From Cinchona pubescens (lineage: Eukaryota > Streptophyta > Magnoliopsida > Gentianales > Rubiaceae): a stretch of DNA of 64,000 bases. A model generated the notes under the pieces. It was not told where the DNA came from. It did not search any database and saw only the letters and a program-made list of their open reading frames with translations. Below are positions 62,148 through 64,000 of this stretch, piece by piece. Both the position numbers and the translations under genes were made by a program. The first letter of the stretch is position 1, and every line of letters starts with the position of its first letter. The DNA lies in assembly GCA_025175665.1 (NCBI GenBank), contig JANKKI010000400.1, positions 186,001-250,000 of the forward strand, given 5' to 3'.

Positions 62148-62696
62148 CAGTGTTTTGAAAATTGGACCGGATCGGCCGGTTCTATCGGTCGGACCGCAAA
62201 TCGAAAGAACCACTGGTCAGGTCCAACTATATATCCGGTCTGTCTAAAAAATCGGACAAAACCGGTAAAAAACTGAGAATTGATAAAAAATTTTAATTTT
62301 TAAATTTCAGAATAAAAAATGATTTAAATAAAGAGAAAAATTAAAAAATCGTGAAATAAACTCCAAAATGGCAAAATATTGAACACACCAAGCCTAAACT
62401 ATTAAGTTATTATTTTTTTCATCTTTTTCATACTTATTTTTGTATAAATTTCACTTTTCTTATTAGAAATTTGATTAGTATTTTTGGATATTAGGACTAT
62501 AATTCTCCAAAAATAGTGGTTTCACTTCTATTTTAGATTTTATATAAATATATTTTAGGTCATTTTAAATTATATCACACTTTGGTAATAAAAAAATAAA
62601 TAAATTAGTGAACCGGCCGGTTCAACCGGCGGACCGGTTGAACCTTGAACCGGACAGGCCACCGGTTCAATGGCCGGTCCGGTTTTCAAAACATTG
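62148..62696. mobile_element. hAT-type MITE, complete, 549 bp
   Basis: Flanked by a perfect 8 bp duplication TATATATG (62140-62147 and 62697-62704). Ends CAGTGTTTTGAAAA and, complemented, CAATGTTTTGAAAA (one mismatch in 14). Long CCGG(C/T)CGGTTC-type inverted stretches follow, so the ends could fold. Non-coding. It is inserted in the copia interior; a truncated relative is at 4785-5076. Confidence 0.9.
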
Positions 62697-64000
62697 TATA
62701 TATGGTTCATTAGAAAACTCAGGGTAAAGCAAAAATGTAAATTTACCATGTAACATAGATAAAGAAAAAAATTAAGAGAGTTAGTACACCAATAATTTCC
62801 TGATTTTTTTAGGATCACCATAATTATATTTTTCTACCTTAAAACTAAGCACCTTTTTCTTCCATTTTAATATTTGCTTACCTGTTAAACTCATGGAGTA
62901 CGAAGTACCAGTCTTTAGTCTTCACTATGCATTCAAACTAAAGGACTCGAAAGAAAACGCCTAAAACAATTGGTCACAGCTTGGCACCAGCTGGCAAAAG
63001 CATTCATCAAATTATTTCACTCACTGTTAAATTATATGAACTATGTTCATAAGAAGTTAAATAACAGATTCAAGAATATGCCATCAATATTTTAGATTTC
63101 AGAAATTACAAGTGTTCACATTATATAAGGATTGATTTACAAATTTCGACACCCAATATATTATCTTTAATTTTCCTTTTCCTTCAAAGAGTAAGCCATG
63201 AAGACATACAACATTTAAGAGAATAACAATGTTTTTTAATTTCAAGTAACAATGTACTTTCATCAATTTTAACCCAGAGATTGAGAGAGACCACAATACT
63301 TATATCGAAAGGATATGATTGCATTAGATATAACAGAAAACATGGCCTTAATTAAAGCAGAATAGAGAATCATTCGTCTACCTTATCATATAATTTTTTT
63401 TAAAACAACTCACAAAAATTCAAATAAATTAATTTTATCACTCCTAAGACTGTTGGAAATTTTATATATCAAGAAAGGAAAAATAGAAACACAAGATGAT
63501 TCACCAATGAATTAAATTCACTAATTTAAATTCAAGGGATTAGAAATGGCCTGATTATGGTCGATATGGCGTTCCTTCCCCAAGATACAACGACCTCAAA
63601 GTATGTTTCGATGCAGCAAAATAATACCCACGAACTGATGTTGCCCTTGTACTCAATTTATTTGGATATATAATAAATATTGTGATTATATGAGATTGTA
63701 GGAATAATATAAGAATATGGATATAAGGATATGTAATAGAGAGAGAAGCAGTTACCGTAATAATTTATAGCAGTGTGTTTTTTTGTCAGATTATTTTCCC
63801 TAGAAGAGAAGTCTCCTATTTATAGTGTTTTTAAGACGTAAGAAATAGATGCTAGAGTTTAGAGATTAGTAACTTTACTCCCTAACCTATTTCTTGATTT
63901 TTTGATATTGTTATGTGAGTTAATTAATCTTCTGATATTGTGAATAACGTTCCTGATTTTGAGAGTTTGATGGAATCAGGAACACTTCTTAAGGAGGGGG

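Larger units (their letters stand above)
59538..64000 (-). mobile_element. Ty1/copia LTR retrotransposon, degenerate, runs off the right edge
   Basis: Two direct LTRs: 59538-60168 (631 bp, TG...CA) and 63451 to the window end (incomplete). On the minus strand a polypurine tract ATTATGGGGGAT immediately precedes the left LTR, so the element is transcribed leftward and the left LTR is its 3' LTR. The RNase H region is recognisable at about 60840-61370. The rest of gag-pol is missing or unreadable in the 3.3 kb interior, so it is internally deleted. It also carries a hAT-type MITE (62148-62696) and a 130 bp tandem repeat (60545-60805). Confidence 0.85.

Overview
The window is nuclear DNA from a flowering plant, most likely an asterid eudicot. 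It is AT-rich, genes are sparse, and it is packed with plant transposon types: Ty1/copia and Ty3/gypsy elements, solo LTRs, a TRIM, Helitrons, hAT and Mutator-like elements, Stowaway and Tourist MITEs. The resistance-gene remnants are of the R1 (late blight resistance, R1A/R1B) NB-ARC-LRR type, a group known to be expanded in asterids. No intact protein-coding gene, tRNA or rRNA was found. Everything recognisable as coding is a decayed copy.

The backbone is a tandem segmental duplication. From left to right: a Ty3/gypsy fragment (1-2815); block A (3077-7840, the end of an unidentified gene, split by a Tourist-like MITE and a 3.3 kb Helitron); an unidentified decayed coiled-coil coding region (about 8400-9900); DNA-transposon remnants (10.5-13.1 kb); block U copy 1 (13218-19005); R1-type NLR pseudogene 1 (21190-24934); SDH6 pseudogene 1 (25420-32050, exploded by at least six insertions); a 1.2 kb solo LTR (32456-33641); a third NLR fragment (34938-35372); block U copy 2 (36873-42066); NLR pseudogene 2 (43271-47138); a head-to-tail Helitron array (47324-53660); SDH6 pseudogene 2 (53990-58276); block A copy 2 (58528-59537); and a Ty1/copia element running off the right edge (59538-64000).

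The ancestral unit therefore seems to have been A - U - NLR - SDH6. Succinate dehydrogenase subunit 6 (plant mitochondrial complex II) has no known link to immunity and looks like a passenger copied along with the resistance gene. The two NLRs and two SDH6 copies carry different lesions, so much of the decay came after duplication. Because block A reappears to the right of SDH6 copy 2, a further unit probably lies beyond the right edge.

The paralogous blocks act as natural empty-site controls. Several insertions (Helitron at 3802-7113, Tourist-like MITE at 3373-3773, hAT element at 16721-17417, solo LTR at 31472-31978, TRIM at 27641-27916, Mutator-like element at 28309-30363) could be delimited by comparing filled and unfilled copies. 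I did not find evidence for a new biochemical system. The most notable items are the Helitron concatemer, the co-duplicated SDH6 passenger, and an acidic 3 x 20-residue repeat at the C-terminus of NLR copy 2.
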